DNA of 6,483 nucleotides from JAGXLC01 sp046545815 (GCA_046545815.1 JBKGZA010000186.1:1-6483), one strand, 5' to 3'. Numbered from the stretch's first letter, positions 1-5,966 are shown. The notes: generated by a model from the letters alone, not told the origin. Program-made: numbers and translations.

Positions 1-187
1 TATGGAGGTCTAGTTCATGTTTGTAATGGTAATCTATGGACCCGTCCTCATGCACGGTATATACTTTGGTAATTTTGCGGAATAGCGCATCTGCTTCTTT
101 TTGTTCTTCAGTAAGCTGGTCACAGGAATAGAAGCCCGTCAGTACCAAAATTGAAAGCGCAAAATTCAGTAGTCTTTTCATCTTCAT
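1..187 (-). CDS. Probable DUF3857-type lipoprotein, N-terminal part only
   Basis: Only the first 62 codons are present; the gene continues past the left edge. The protein begins MKMKRLLNF, then a hydrophobic stretch, then FYSCDQ. This is a type II signal peptide with the lipidated Cys at residue 22 and Asp at +2, so the mature protein should be anchored to a membrane facing the periplasm or cell surface. The lipobox is loose (F-Y-S-C), which is tolerated in Bacteroidota. The mature start (residues about 35-60) reads ITKVYTVHEDGSIDYHYKHE. This resembles the opening strands of the DUF3857 domain, which often precedes a transglutaminase-like fold. The start at 187 has a second in-frame ATG at 181, and either could be used. 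It begins 20 bases after the stop of the neighbouring DUF3857/transglutaminase gene on the same strand, so the two are probably co-transcribed. Lipoprotein status is fairly sure; the family call rests on a short stretch, and the function is unknown. Confidence 0.7.
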   Translation of the reverse strand, partial: MKMKRLLNFALSILVLTGFYSCDQLTEEQKEADALFRKITKVYTVHEDGSIDYHYKHELDLH

Positions 188-207
188 TGATTTTCGGCGT
201 TCGAAAT

Positions 208-2181
208 TTATTTATTGAGTACCACTTTTTCTTTTGCCAGTTTTTTCTGGGCTTTAACAACACTTCTGAAATTGTTCCATTCATCTGCCTTGTACTTTCT
301 CTTTTCAAACCGTATGGTTTCATCCAGTACCAGTGTGTTGTCCTTTATCTGGTAACCTCCTTCAAAAGAAGCTGCAGAACCTTTTATTTTACTTGTTTCC
401 GGAATATATGCCGCTTTTGAGCCTTCAGGAAGATTTACCGTTTCATGCAGTTCCACCAGCCGGCTGCAGCGGTCTCTGAATCCATAAGCTCTTTCATTTA
501 AATCCGGATCAAACCGTAAATGATGGTTGACATTTTTAAAAAGCTCCAGGGCAACTACAGGTGTAAACATGATGTTGTTGGCAGTTACCATGGCATAATT
601 GGGAATCCTGTATCTCACAGTTATTTGCATGTTTCCCTCAAGATATTGATAGGGGGAACTGTATTCCATTTCCAGAATCTCGATGTCCGGTGAAATCTCC
701 CTTAGCTTTTTCTCCATAGTCCTGTCCCAGTTTGATTTGTAATTTCCGGTGAACATACTTCTCAGGGCAGCATCGGATTGTCCTTCTGCTTCAATTGTAA
801 AGCGGCCTTCCAGTGTGCCGTCGTCTTTTAAGGTAGAGGTGCCGTCCATTTTGTAGTAATGATTCTCCGGCGACGATACAGGTGTTTCTTTCAAATCGGC
901 ACCTTCGGGAACGCCCATCAGGTAATCCTGCTGTTGCTCAAGGCTTGACCAGAGCTCTCTTGTGAAAGGCACCCATGTCGGATCGAGCAGTTTATAGTCT
1001 CCATTGTCCAGTTTTACAACAGTAACGGCATGGTTAAACTGATCTGCCGGTATGTCTTCAATGCTTGAACGTGCCATAGTCATGGCTGCATAGGATTCAA
1101 ATCCTGCTGCCCGTAACATGCTAACCAGCATTCCTGCTTTGTCCTTGCAAACCCCGCATCGGTCCCGAAAGGTTCTGGTGGACTTATGAAGCGTATATCC
1201 TTCACCTTCTCCCATAGAGAGACCTGAATACCTGATGTTATCAGCTACCCAGTGTGTGAGAAGGGAAATGCTGTCCATTTGCGTTTGGGCATCGCTCAGG
1301 ATTTCATCCACTTTGTTTTGGATGGCCTGATTGATTTCAAAACTGCCGTAATCTTTGTTGACATTGTAAAACCAAAGGGATTTCTGTTCCCATTTTTCTG
1401 TAGTGGTAACGATAAGCTTCGGAGCTATATCGGAGACCGCAACCATATGTGATTCTGTTTCTACCGGCGTAATGTTGTTTTTTATAAAATTATATTGTAC
1501 CCTATCTTCTTTGGAATATTCGGAAGTATATACGTTTCCGTTGTAAAACTTGTAATACAACTCTTTGGACTGGGGAATTGATAGCTGATAGACTTTCCTC
1601 TGGACAGGTTCATCATTCCAGAATTCCACGATATCGTAGAAATGCCCTTCCATAGGGGGTACATATTTATCGTCGGAGGGAGCGTCTTCTTCCTGCAACA
1701 GGGCGTAAGTGAAACCTTTCATGAATCGCACTACTTCCACGGCATCTCCGGGTTCCAGCTTCCCTATGTTGATTATTTTGTGTCTTGCTCCCCAGTATAT
1801 CATCCGCGCAGGTGCCGGATAATCCCTTTCCTTCTCCATATCGAGCTCTTCAACCGTACCATCTTTTCTGTAAATTTTAACTTTTTTTATATCTACATGG
1901 GCGGAAAGCGGATCGTAACGGTACTTCAGATGATTCAGCTTTTTAGCTCCTTCCGGAGTCAGCACTTTGTAAAGCTTATGGTAGTTTCTGTAGCTCAGGC
2001 CGCTCTCTTGAACGTCCACGCTTGTGGAATCGAAAACTACCAGATAGTCTGAATCCGGGTAGTCTTCAGCATCTCCGGCGTTTCTGATCAGACTGAAAGG
2101 AACACCATACATTTGAATGGTGAAAACGAAGAAAAAACAAAATAAAGCGATTTTTTTTAGCATGGTTGTTTTGGTTTTCAT
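208..2181 (-). CDS. Exported DUF3857 and transglutaminase-like domain protein
   Basis: 657 residues from the ATG at 2181. The frame stays open upstream to a TTG at 2229, but the residues added there (MGAFTIFSKFCHQIAV) precede a proper signal peptide, so the ATG is preferred. Residues 1-26 (MKTKTTMLKKIALF, a Phe-rich core, QMYG) form a Sec signal peptide without a lipobox Cys, so the product should be periplasmic. Residues about 45-205 match the DUF3857 pattern. Residues about 288-403 are a transglutaminase-like core: the Cys of RCGVCKDKAG (Cys345), the His of FNHAVTV (His384) and the Asp of LLDPTW (Asp400) give an apparently intact Cys-His-Asp triad. The remaining C-terminal part is beta-rich and may be the DUF3858-type domain found in such proteins. 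Family members with this triad may act as proteases or transferases; the substrate cannot be told. It is followed after 20 bases by a second probable DUF3857 gene. Confidence 0.9.
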   Translation of the reverse strand: MKTKTTMLKKIALFCFFFVFTIQMYGVPFSLIRNAGDAEDYPDSDYLVVFDSTSVDVQESGLSYRNYHKLYKVLTPEGAKKLNHLKYRYDPLSAHVDIKKVKIYRKDGTVEELDMEKERDYPAPARMIYWGARHKIINIGKLEPGDAVEVVRFMKGFTYALLQEEDAPSDDKYVPPMEGHFYDIVEFWNDEPVQRKVYQLSIPQSKELYYKFYNGNVYTSEYSKEDRVQYNFIKNNITPVETESHMVAVSDIAPKLIVTTTEKWEQKSLWFYNVNKDYGSFEINQAIQNKVDEILSDAQTQMDSISLLTHWVADNIRYSGLSMGEGEGYTLHKSTRTFRDRCGVCKDKAGMLVSMLRAAGFESYAAMTMARSSIEDIPADQFNHAVTVVKLDNGDYKLLDPTWVPFTRELWSSLEQQQDYLMGVPEGADLKETPVSSPENHYYKMDGTSTLKDDGTLEGRFTIEAEGQSDAALRSMFTGNYKSNWDRTMEKKLREISPDIEILEMEYSSPYQYLEGNMQITVRYRIPNYAMVTANNIMFTPVVALELFKNVNHHLRFDPDLNERAYGFRDRCSRLVELHETVNLPEGSKAAYIPETSKIKGSAASFEGGYQIKDNTLVLDETIRFEKRKYKADEWNNFRSVVKAQKKLAKEKVVLNK

Positions 2182-2197
2182 GACTGCAATTTGGTGG

Positions 2198-2229
2198 CAA
2201 AATTTAGAAAAAATTGTGAATGCGCCCAA
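2198..2229 (-). promoter_or_regulatory. Possible Bacteroidota-type promoter for the DUF3857/transglutaminase gene
   Basis: Read on the minus strand, a TTG (2229-2227) is followed by 20 bases and then TAAATTTTG (2206-2198). The Bacteroidota housekeeping promoter is roughly TTTG or TTG, 19-21 bases, TAnnTTTG. Here the spacing fits, and the -7 element fits apart from one extra T before the G. Transcription would start only about 10-15 bases before the ATG at 2181. This is a pattern match in AT-rich DNA and could be chance. The 103-base gap to the upstream gene (2182-2284) shows no terminator-like hairpin, so read-through from that gene is also possible. Confidence 0.3.
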
Positions 2230-2284
2230 TGCGTCTCGACTTTTTCATAAACTAAATATTGTTCAACTATATATCAACTAAAGA

Positions 2285-2677
2285 CTAGCAAGTCCCATGG
2301 GCCAGCAATGCTACTTTTTTATCCTTATGATAAAGCTCATTGTATTTTTTACAGGCATCCGGGGTTTTTAGCAGCACCAGTTCGTGGATGTTTTGCTTTC
2401 TGATTTCTTTTTTGACCGTATCCGGACAATCAATCTGGCCGTTTACGCCGGTGCCGATGATAAGGGTGTCGATATTTTTGTCAAAAACTCTGCTCACCAT
2501 AGAGGGTTCCAGCGTATGCCCCTCCCTCTTTTTCCATTTCTTTACCTCGTCACCGATAAGGCATATGTCTTTACCTTTGCCTTTCTTTCCTTCTTCCGTT
2601 TTTCCGTGTTCTTCGCCATTAATGACAAACTTACCCCATGAGAAATGCTCGATGGGGCCTTGCGGATCATTGAACAT
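2285..2677 (-). CDS. Mth938-like (DUF498/AAMDC family) protein
   Basis: 130 residues from the ATG at 2677. The frame is open to a TTG at 2704, but the ATG places the usual start of the fold (FSWGKFVINGEE) close to the N-terminus. Family hallmarks are visible in order: FSWGKFVING (residues 12-21), KKWKKREGHTL (46-56), DTLIIGTGVNGQIDCP (70-85), LLKTPDACKKYNEL (102-115) and a final VALLAHGTC, the family's typical x-H-x-T-C type ending. The family is a small alpha/beta cytosolic domain; its members include archaeal Mth938 and human AAMDC, and the biochemical role is not settled. No signal peptide or membrane segment is present. Compared with the usual form, the loop after the first strands (residues about 22-37) is long and rich in Lys, Glu and Gly. 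The gene is divergent from the riboswitch-led methionine operon and nothing ties it functionally to its neighbours. Confidence 0.85.
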   Translation of the reverse strand: MFNDPQGPIEHFSWGKFVINGEEHGKTEEGKKGKGKDICLIGDEVKKWKKREGHTLEPSMVSRVFDKNIDTLIIGTGVNGQIDCPDTVKKEIRKQNIHELVLLKTPDACKKYNELYHKDKKVALLAHGTC

Positions 2678-2851
2678 GGTTTTATGATTTTGTGAGTTTA
2701 ACAAAAATGAAATTGAACTTTACTTGTGATATAAACGTAAACAAAAAGAATCTCATTTTGTATGGTTTAAAAGACATGATAATGATGAGCGTTTAATTTT
2801 CAACACAGTTTTTTTTAATAATATTTTGATTATTCCGAATTTCTTCATTTA
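2678..2851. other. AT-rich divergent intergenic region, no gene seen
   Basis: This stretch separates the minus-strand Mth938-like gene from the plus-strand riboswitch. It is strongly AT-rich, with a run of eight T at 2809-2816 and a weak A/T-only inverted repeat (AATAAT at 2817-2822 with ATTATT at 2829-2834). It must hold the promoter of the minus-strand gene. A CATTTTTG reading on the minus strand (about 2701-2708) is one base from the TAnnTTTG -7 element, but no -33 element sits at the right distance, so I do not call it. No RNA gene or coding sequence is visible on either strand. Confidence 0.5.
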
Positions 2852-2888
2852 TTTGTGAGTTGATTCAAACCTCTTTATTTTCTATAAT
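2852..2888 (+). promoter_or_regulatory. Probable promoter of the SAM-riboswitch methionine operon
   Basis: Two overlapping readings place a transcription start just at the riboswitch. In the classical reading, TTGATT (2860-2865), 17 bases, then TATAAT (2883-2888) predicts a start near 2895, almost exactly the first paired base of the riboswitch P1 helix (2894). In the Bacteroidota reading, TTTG (2852-2855), 20 bases, then TATTTTCT (2876-2883) is a partial match to TAnnTTTG with ideal spacing. A promoter is required here because the upstream gene is divergent. Which element the cell uses cannot be decided from the sequence. Confidence 0.5.
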
Positions 2889-2893
2889 AAAGG

Positions 2894-3010
2894 GCGTTTG
2901 ATTTATACAGAAGAGGGGAGAGACCAGGCTCTGTGAACCTCTAGCAACCGGTCTGAAGATGACAAGGTGCTACTACCTGGCCCAAAAGGGGGATTTATAA
3001 ATCAAAACGC
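2894..3010 (+). ncRNA. SAM-I class (S-box) riboswitch
   Basis: A cis-regulatory RNA aptamer that binds S-adenosylmethionine. P1 is a long closing helix: GCGTTTGATTTATA (2894-2907) pairs with TATAAATCAAAACGC (2996-3010) with a single bulged A. Inside it the conserved S-box blocks occur in order: AGAGGGGAGAG (2912-2922), the P2 arm GACC (2922-2925) pairing with GGTC (2950-2953), GTGAACC (2933-2939), AGCAACC with the kink-turn-like element (2943-2949), AAGGTGCTA (2964-2972) followed by CC, and a small P4 hairpin CCC-AAAA-GGG (2981-2990). This matches the known family in order and spacing. It lies upstream of three methionine-pathway genes on the same strand, as expected for a switch that lowers expression when SAM is plentiful. 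I cannot tell from sequence alone whether it is SAM-I proper or a close member of the same clan. Confidence 0.92.
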
Positions 3011-3016
3011 TAAGCC

Positions 3017-3136
3017 ATGAAAAGACAGGACATTTTAAGAAAGGAATTACCCAATCACCTAATCTGCCATTTAAGGGATTATCACCTTACCTGTAAAGAC
3101 TTCATAATGCCGTTTTTGCCTATGTCTATGCATTAA
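3017..3136 (+). CDS. Candidate 39-residue leader ORF (unrecognised)
   Basis: An ATG 7 bases after the riboswitch opens 39 codons, beginning MKRQDILRKELPNHL and ending IMPFLPMSMH, then TAA. I do not recognise it. It is basic, has two Cys (17 and 26), no signal peptide and no membrane segment. Three of the last nine residues are Met, which is suggestive for a methionine operon. Its stop overlaps an ATG as TAATG (3134-3138), and that ATG is in frame with the aspartate kinase. There is no Shine-Dalgarno sequence, and the ORF lies wholly inside the leader, where base pairing may dominate its sequence. An open frame of this size can occur by chance, so translation is doubtful. Confidence 0.2.
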   Translation: MKRQDILRKELPNHLICHLRDYHLTCKDFIMPFLPMSMH

Positions 3137-3174
3137 TGCCTGGTTATTTATTCCAATGTTATTCAGTTAAACGG

Positions 3175-3209
3175 GCCTGGGCACAGGTCATGAAGTCTCA
3201 TGTATTTTT
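3175..3209 (+). terminator. Weak terminator-like double hairpin in the leader
   Basis: Two adjacent stems: GCCTG (3175-3179) with CAGGT (3184-3188) over a GGCA loop, then CATGA (3189-3193) with TCATG (3198-3202) over an AGTC loop. They are followed directly by TATTTTT (3203-3209). The layout is that of an intrinsic terminator, but both stems are short and the second is A/T-rich. Its second stem would be broken by the 9-base pairing with 3097-3105. It may be the off-state of the riboswitch leader, or only a chance fold. Confidence 0.3.
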
Positions 3210-3212
3210 ACC

Positions 3213-3224
3213 TTTAACCTTAAA
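3213..3224 (+). promoter_or_regulatory. TTTAACCTTAAA box before the kinase start
   Basis: TTTAACCTTAAA is a near-perfect inverted repeat (TTTAA, two bases, TTAAA) ending 13 bases before the kinase ATG. A copy differing at one base precedes metY at almost the same distance. No Shine-Dalgarno sequence is present at either start, so the box may mark the translation-initiation region. The function is inferred only from repetition and position. Confidence 0.25.
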
Positions 3225-3237
3225 TATTATAATAATC

Positions 3238-4647
3238 ATGCACCATTATCGTGTAGTGAAATTTGGCGGATCCAACCTGAGGTCTTTAAGTGACATAAAA
3301 CAAATCCTTGAAGTTGCCGGACTGTATCATCAGCCCTTGATTCTTGTATTCTCCGCATTTTATGGCATCACCGATGAATTGACTGAAGTGCTGCAAAGAT
3401 GCCGGGAAAATAAAAGGGATATTCATGATTTTACGGAGAAGATCCGGCAGATCAAATACGAGATATTCGATAATTATATTGAGGATCCCGAGTTGAACGA
3501 AGAAGCCAAGAGAAGTCTGGAACAAAGATTTGAGGAATTGCAGAAGAAATTGATGGGTGTTCATTATATCGGTGACATTCCCGAGTTTCTCAGAGACGAG
3601 ATTCTGAGTTACGGTGAACGCTTTTCTTCATTGATCTTTTCCTATGTACTGCGGGCCAATGGCATTCCCTGCAAGGAACTGCTGCCTGAGGATATTCCTT
3701 TTTATACGGATGGAGAATACAGAAATGCCACCATTGAGACTGAGTTAAGCCGGGATCATTTTAAGAAATATCTTGACGGCACATTATATATTATTCCCGG
3801 ATTTTATGGCATTTCCAGGGAGAATAAAGTGAATCTGTTGGGCAGGGGAGGCAGCGATTATTCTGCCGCTGCAATAGCCAACTGCATCAATGCAGAATCA
3901 CTGGATGTATGGAAGGATGTGGATGGATTTTTAAGCGCTGATCCGGATATTGTTGATGATACAAGAAATGTAGGTCATCTTACCTATTCCGAATCTGCGG
4001 AGCTGGCTTATTTCGGTTCCAAGATTCTTCATCCCCGAACGGTGGAGCCTTTACGTAAGTATAACATTCCGGTCAATATCTATAATATCCGCAATGTTAC
4101 CGATATTTCTAAACCTTTAACCGTCATTAGCGAGAAAGGGAATGTATCCCGGGAAGTCATCAAGAGCATCTCCTATAGCGATGATTTTGGTATCGTTAAG
4201 TTGGGCGGTTCAGGTGTGGGAGTAAAACCCGGAATTCTGGCCAGGATTACTTCCGTGCTTGATCAGGCAAACATTAATATTAAATCTGTGATCACTTCAC
4301 AGATTGCAATCAACATCCTTTTGGACGTCAGGGACCTTAATCATGCCGAAAGATTAATCAGAAATGAGGAAATAAAGGGCATTGAAAGTATATCGGCTGT
4401 GTCTGATATATCGGTTGTAGCTGTAGTTGGAGAAGGGCTCACCACACAATATGGAATTGCTGCCAAAACCTTCCGGGCGGTAGCAGAAAAAGGAATCAAT
4501 ATTGAAATGATATCCTTCGGAGCAAGCCATGTGGCAGCTTATTTTATAGTCAATAATGCCTGCAAGTCAGAAACGGTAAGGGCCATACACGATGAGTTCT
4601 TTGTGAATGCCCCGGACCCTTCTGTTTTGACAGGAAATGATAAATGA
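3238..4647 (+). CDS. Aspartate kinase, monofunctional, two ACT domains
   Basis: Phosphorylates L-aspartate with ATP to 4-phospho-L-aspartate, the first step toward homoserine, methionine, threonine and lysine; cytosolic. 469 residues from the ATG at 3238. The frame is open back to 3136, but the added 34 residues do not look like protein of this family, whereas MHHYRVVKFGG puts the nucleotide-binding Lys8 where it belongs. The kinase fold covers about residues 4-300: KFGGSNL (8-14), SYGERFSS with Glu127, LGRGGSDYSAA (201-211), DVWKDVDGFLSADP and SYFGSKILHPRT-like AYFGSKILHPRT. Two ACT domains follow (about 317-385 and 394-460), so allosteric inhibition by an end-product amino acid is likely. 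The length and ACT layout resemble the kinase half of ThrA, but no homoserine dehydrogenase is fused. The signature has Asn13 where Ser or Cys is usual. It is the first gene after the SAM riboswitch; metY follows after 26 bases. Confidence 0.93.
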   Translation: MHHYRVVKFGGSNLRSLSDIKQILEVAGLYHQPLILVFSAFYGITDELTEVLQRCRENKRDIHDFTEKIRQIKYEIFDNYIEDPELNEEAKRSLEQRFEELQKKLMGVHYIGDIPEFLRDEILSYGERFSSLIFSYVLRANGIPCKELLPEDIPFYTDGEYRNATIETELSRDHFKKYLDGTLYIIPGFYGISRENKVNLLGRGGSDYSAAAIANCINAESLDVWKDVDGFLSADPDIVDDTRNVGHLTYSESAELAYFGSKILHPRTVEPLRKYNIPVNIYNIRNVTDISKPLTVISEKGNVSREVIKSISYSDDFGIVKLGGSGVGVKPGILARITSVLDQANINIKSVITSQIAINILLDVRDLNHAERLIRNEEIKGIESISAVSDISVVAVVGEGLTTQYGIAAKTFRAVAEKGINIEMISFGASHVAAYFIVNNACKSETVRAIHDEFFVNAPDPSVLTGNDK

Positions 4648-4650
4648 GTA

Positions 4651-4662
4651 TTTAACTTTAAA
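4651..4662 (+). promoter_or_regulatory. TTTAACTTTAAA box before the metY start
   Basis: Second copy of the box described at 3213-3224 (11 of 12 bases identical), here 11 bases before the metY ATG and inside the 26-base gap after the kinase stop. It lies within a transcribed operon, so an RNA-level role would be more likely than a promoter role, if it has one. Confidence 0.25.
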
Positions 4663-4673
4663 ATCATATTTTT

Positions 4674-5966
4674 ATGGATAGCAATAAGCAATACAGATTC
4701 AATACTTTACAGGTTCATGCCGGTCAGCAGATTGACCGGGAAACCCTTTCGAGGGCCGTGCCCATTTATCAAACCACATCCTATCAGTTTAAGGATTCGG
4801 ATCACGTGGCCAATCTTTTTGCATTACAGGAAGAAGGCAACATTTACACCCGAATCATGAATCCGACCACCGATGTACTGGAAAAGCGGATGGCCGCCCT
4901 GGAAGGAGGAATAGCTGGTTTGGCAACCGCTTCGGGTCATTCTGCACAGTTTATTGCCTTGAACAATCTGCTGCACACCGGAGATAATTTCGTATCTTCG
5001 CCTTTTCTTTACGGAGGTAGTTTCAACCAGTTTAAGGTATCTTTCAAGCGCCTTGGGATTCAGGTTAAATTCTCCGAAACCCTGAATCCGGAGGATTTTG
5101 AAAGATTAATGGATGAAAATACAAAATTGATATACCTGGAAACCATAGGCAATCCGAGCTTCAACATCCCCGATTTTGAGAAATTCTCGGAACTGAGTAA
5201 AAAATACAATATTCCTCTGGTTGTGGACAATACTTTTGGGGCGGCAGGATATCTTTGTCGCCCGGCAGACTATGGAGCCAGTGTGGTAGTAAATTCTGCC
5301 ACCAAATGGATAGGCGGTCACGGTACTACCATGGGAGGGGTCATTGTAGATACTGGTAATTATGACTGGAGCAACGGTAAGTTCCCTCAATTTACCGAAG
5401 AATCCGAGGGTTACCATGGTATTCGTTTTTATGAGTCCTTTGGCGATCTGGCCTTCATAATGCGGGCCAGGGTAGAAGGGCTGCGGGATTTTGGGCCTGC
5501 CCTGAGCCCCTTCAATGCTTTCTTGCTTTTACAGGGTTTGGAGACCCTTTCCCTGAGGGTGCAAAAGCATGTGGACAATGCACTGGAGCTGGCCCAATGG
5601 CTGCAACGGCATCCCAATGTTAAAGCAGTATATTATCCCGGCTTGCCGGAAGATCCCAATCATAGGCTGGCTGATAAGTATCTCGATCATGGATACGGTG
5701 GGGTTTTGGCCTTTGAAATTGACGACACCAAAGAGCAGACCAAAAGATTTGTCGAATGTCTTCAGCTGATAAGCCATGTTGCCAATGTGGGAGATGCCAA
5801 AACACTTATTATTCAGCCATCCGCATCCACCCATCAACAGCTGAATGAAGAAGAACAGGCGGCAGCTGGGGTCACCCCGTCCCTTTTAAGGGTATCTGTT
5901 GGGATAGAAGATATCGAGGACATCATCGAAGATTTTAAACAGGCATTTAAAAATATTGGCTTATAA
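4674..5966 (+). CDS. metY: O-acetylhomoserine sulfhydrylase (aminocarboxypropyltransferase)
   Basis: A PLP enzyme of the Cys/Met metabolism family that converts O-acetyl-L-homoserine and sulfide to L-homocysteine and acetate, the direct sulfhydrylation route; cytosolic. The 430 residues are the usual length for MetY and longer than most MetB or MetC proteins. Visible motifs: NTLQVHAGQ (10-18), VPIYQTTSYQF (29-39), YTRIMNPTTDVLEKRMAALEGG (Tyr58 and Arg60 bind PLP phosphate across the dimer), SPFLYGGSFNQF with the ring-stacking Tyr113, VVDNTFGAAGY with Asp185, and NSATKWIGGHGTT with the Schiff-base Lys211. Arg406 in LLRVSVGIED would hold the substrate carboxylate. The long insert SNGKFPQFTEESEGYHG after GNYDW is characteristic of MetY rather than cystathionine gamma-synthase. 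It begins 26 bases after the kinase and overlaps metX by one base, so the three genes are one operon under the SAM riboswitch. Confidence 0.95.
   Translation: MDSNKQYRFNTLQVHAGQQIDRETLSRAVPIYQTTSYQFKDSDHVANLFALQEEGNIYTRIMNPTTDVLEKRMAALEGGIAGLATASGHSAQFIALNNLLHTGDNFVSSPFLYGGSFNQFKVSFKRLGIQVKFSETLNPEDFERLMDENTKLIYLETIGNPSFNIPDFEKFSELSKKYNIPLVVDNTFGAAGYLCRPADYGASVVVNSATKWIGGHGTTMGGVIVDTGNYDWSNGKFPQFTEESEGYHGIRFYESFGDLAFIMRARVEGLRDFGPALSPFNAFLLLQGLETLSLRVQKHVDNALELAQWLQRHPNVKAVYYPGLPEDPNHRLADKYLDHGYGGVLAFEIDDTKEQTKRFVECLQLISHVANVGDAKTLIIQPSASTHQQLNEEEQAAAGVTPSLLRVSVGIEDIEDIIEDFKQAFKNIGL

Larger units (their letters stand above)
3011..3237 (+). promoter_or_regulatory. Long leader with candidate expression platform
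   Basis: 227 bases lie between the aptamer and the kinase start, with no known gene. The stretch holds several complementary segments that cannot all pair at once. ACCTGT (3089-3094) can pair with ACAGG (3025-3029) or with ACAGGT (3183-3188). AGACTTCAT (3097-3105) is a perfect 9-base complement of ATGAAGTCT (3190-3198). GCCTG (3175-3179) can pair locally with CAGGT (3184-3188). The last two downstream segments lie inside the terminator-like hairpins at 3175-3209, so the long-range pairs would act as antiterminator. How the aptamer would choose between these states is not evident, since no strong complement of its P1 strand is visible downstream. The role is inferred from position and base pairing only. 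Confidence 0.4.

Noticed and set aside
1642..2052. 136-codon plus-strand open frame opposite the DUF3857/transglutaminase gene
   Set aside because: It lies wholly antisense to a gene with clear domains and shows no recognisable family, signal or start context.
2182..2229. Longer DUF3857/transglutaminase protein starting at the TTG at 2229
   Set aside because: It would put 16 extra residues ahead of a clean signal peptide and would overlap the candidate promoter. The ATG at 2181 is better.
2340..2687. 115-codon plus-strand open frame opposite the Mth938-like gene
   Set aside because: Antisense shadow; its Phe/Ser/Pro-rich composition is what the complement of a Lys/Glu/Gly-rich coding strand gives.
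2678..2704. Mth938-like protein starting at the TTG at 2704
   Set aside because: A rare start codon adding nine residues outside the fold; the ATG at 2677 is close to where homologues begin.
2817..2834. A/T-only inverted repeat next to a T run as a possible terminator
   Set aside because: No gene on either strand ends here, and a stem of only A-T pairs in AT-rich DNA is expected by chance.
3136..3237. In-frame 34-residue N-terminal extension of aspartate kinase from the ATG at 3136 (or 3190)
   Set aside because: The family starts only a few residues before KFGG, the extension has no recognisable domain, and the DNA lies in the structured leader. The ATG at 3238 fits the family.
5106..5837. 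Several minus-strand open frames of 60-103 codons within metY
   Set aside because: They mirror metY codons, overlap one another in different frames and have no family features.
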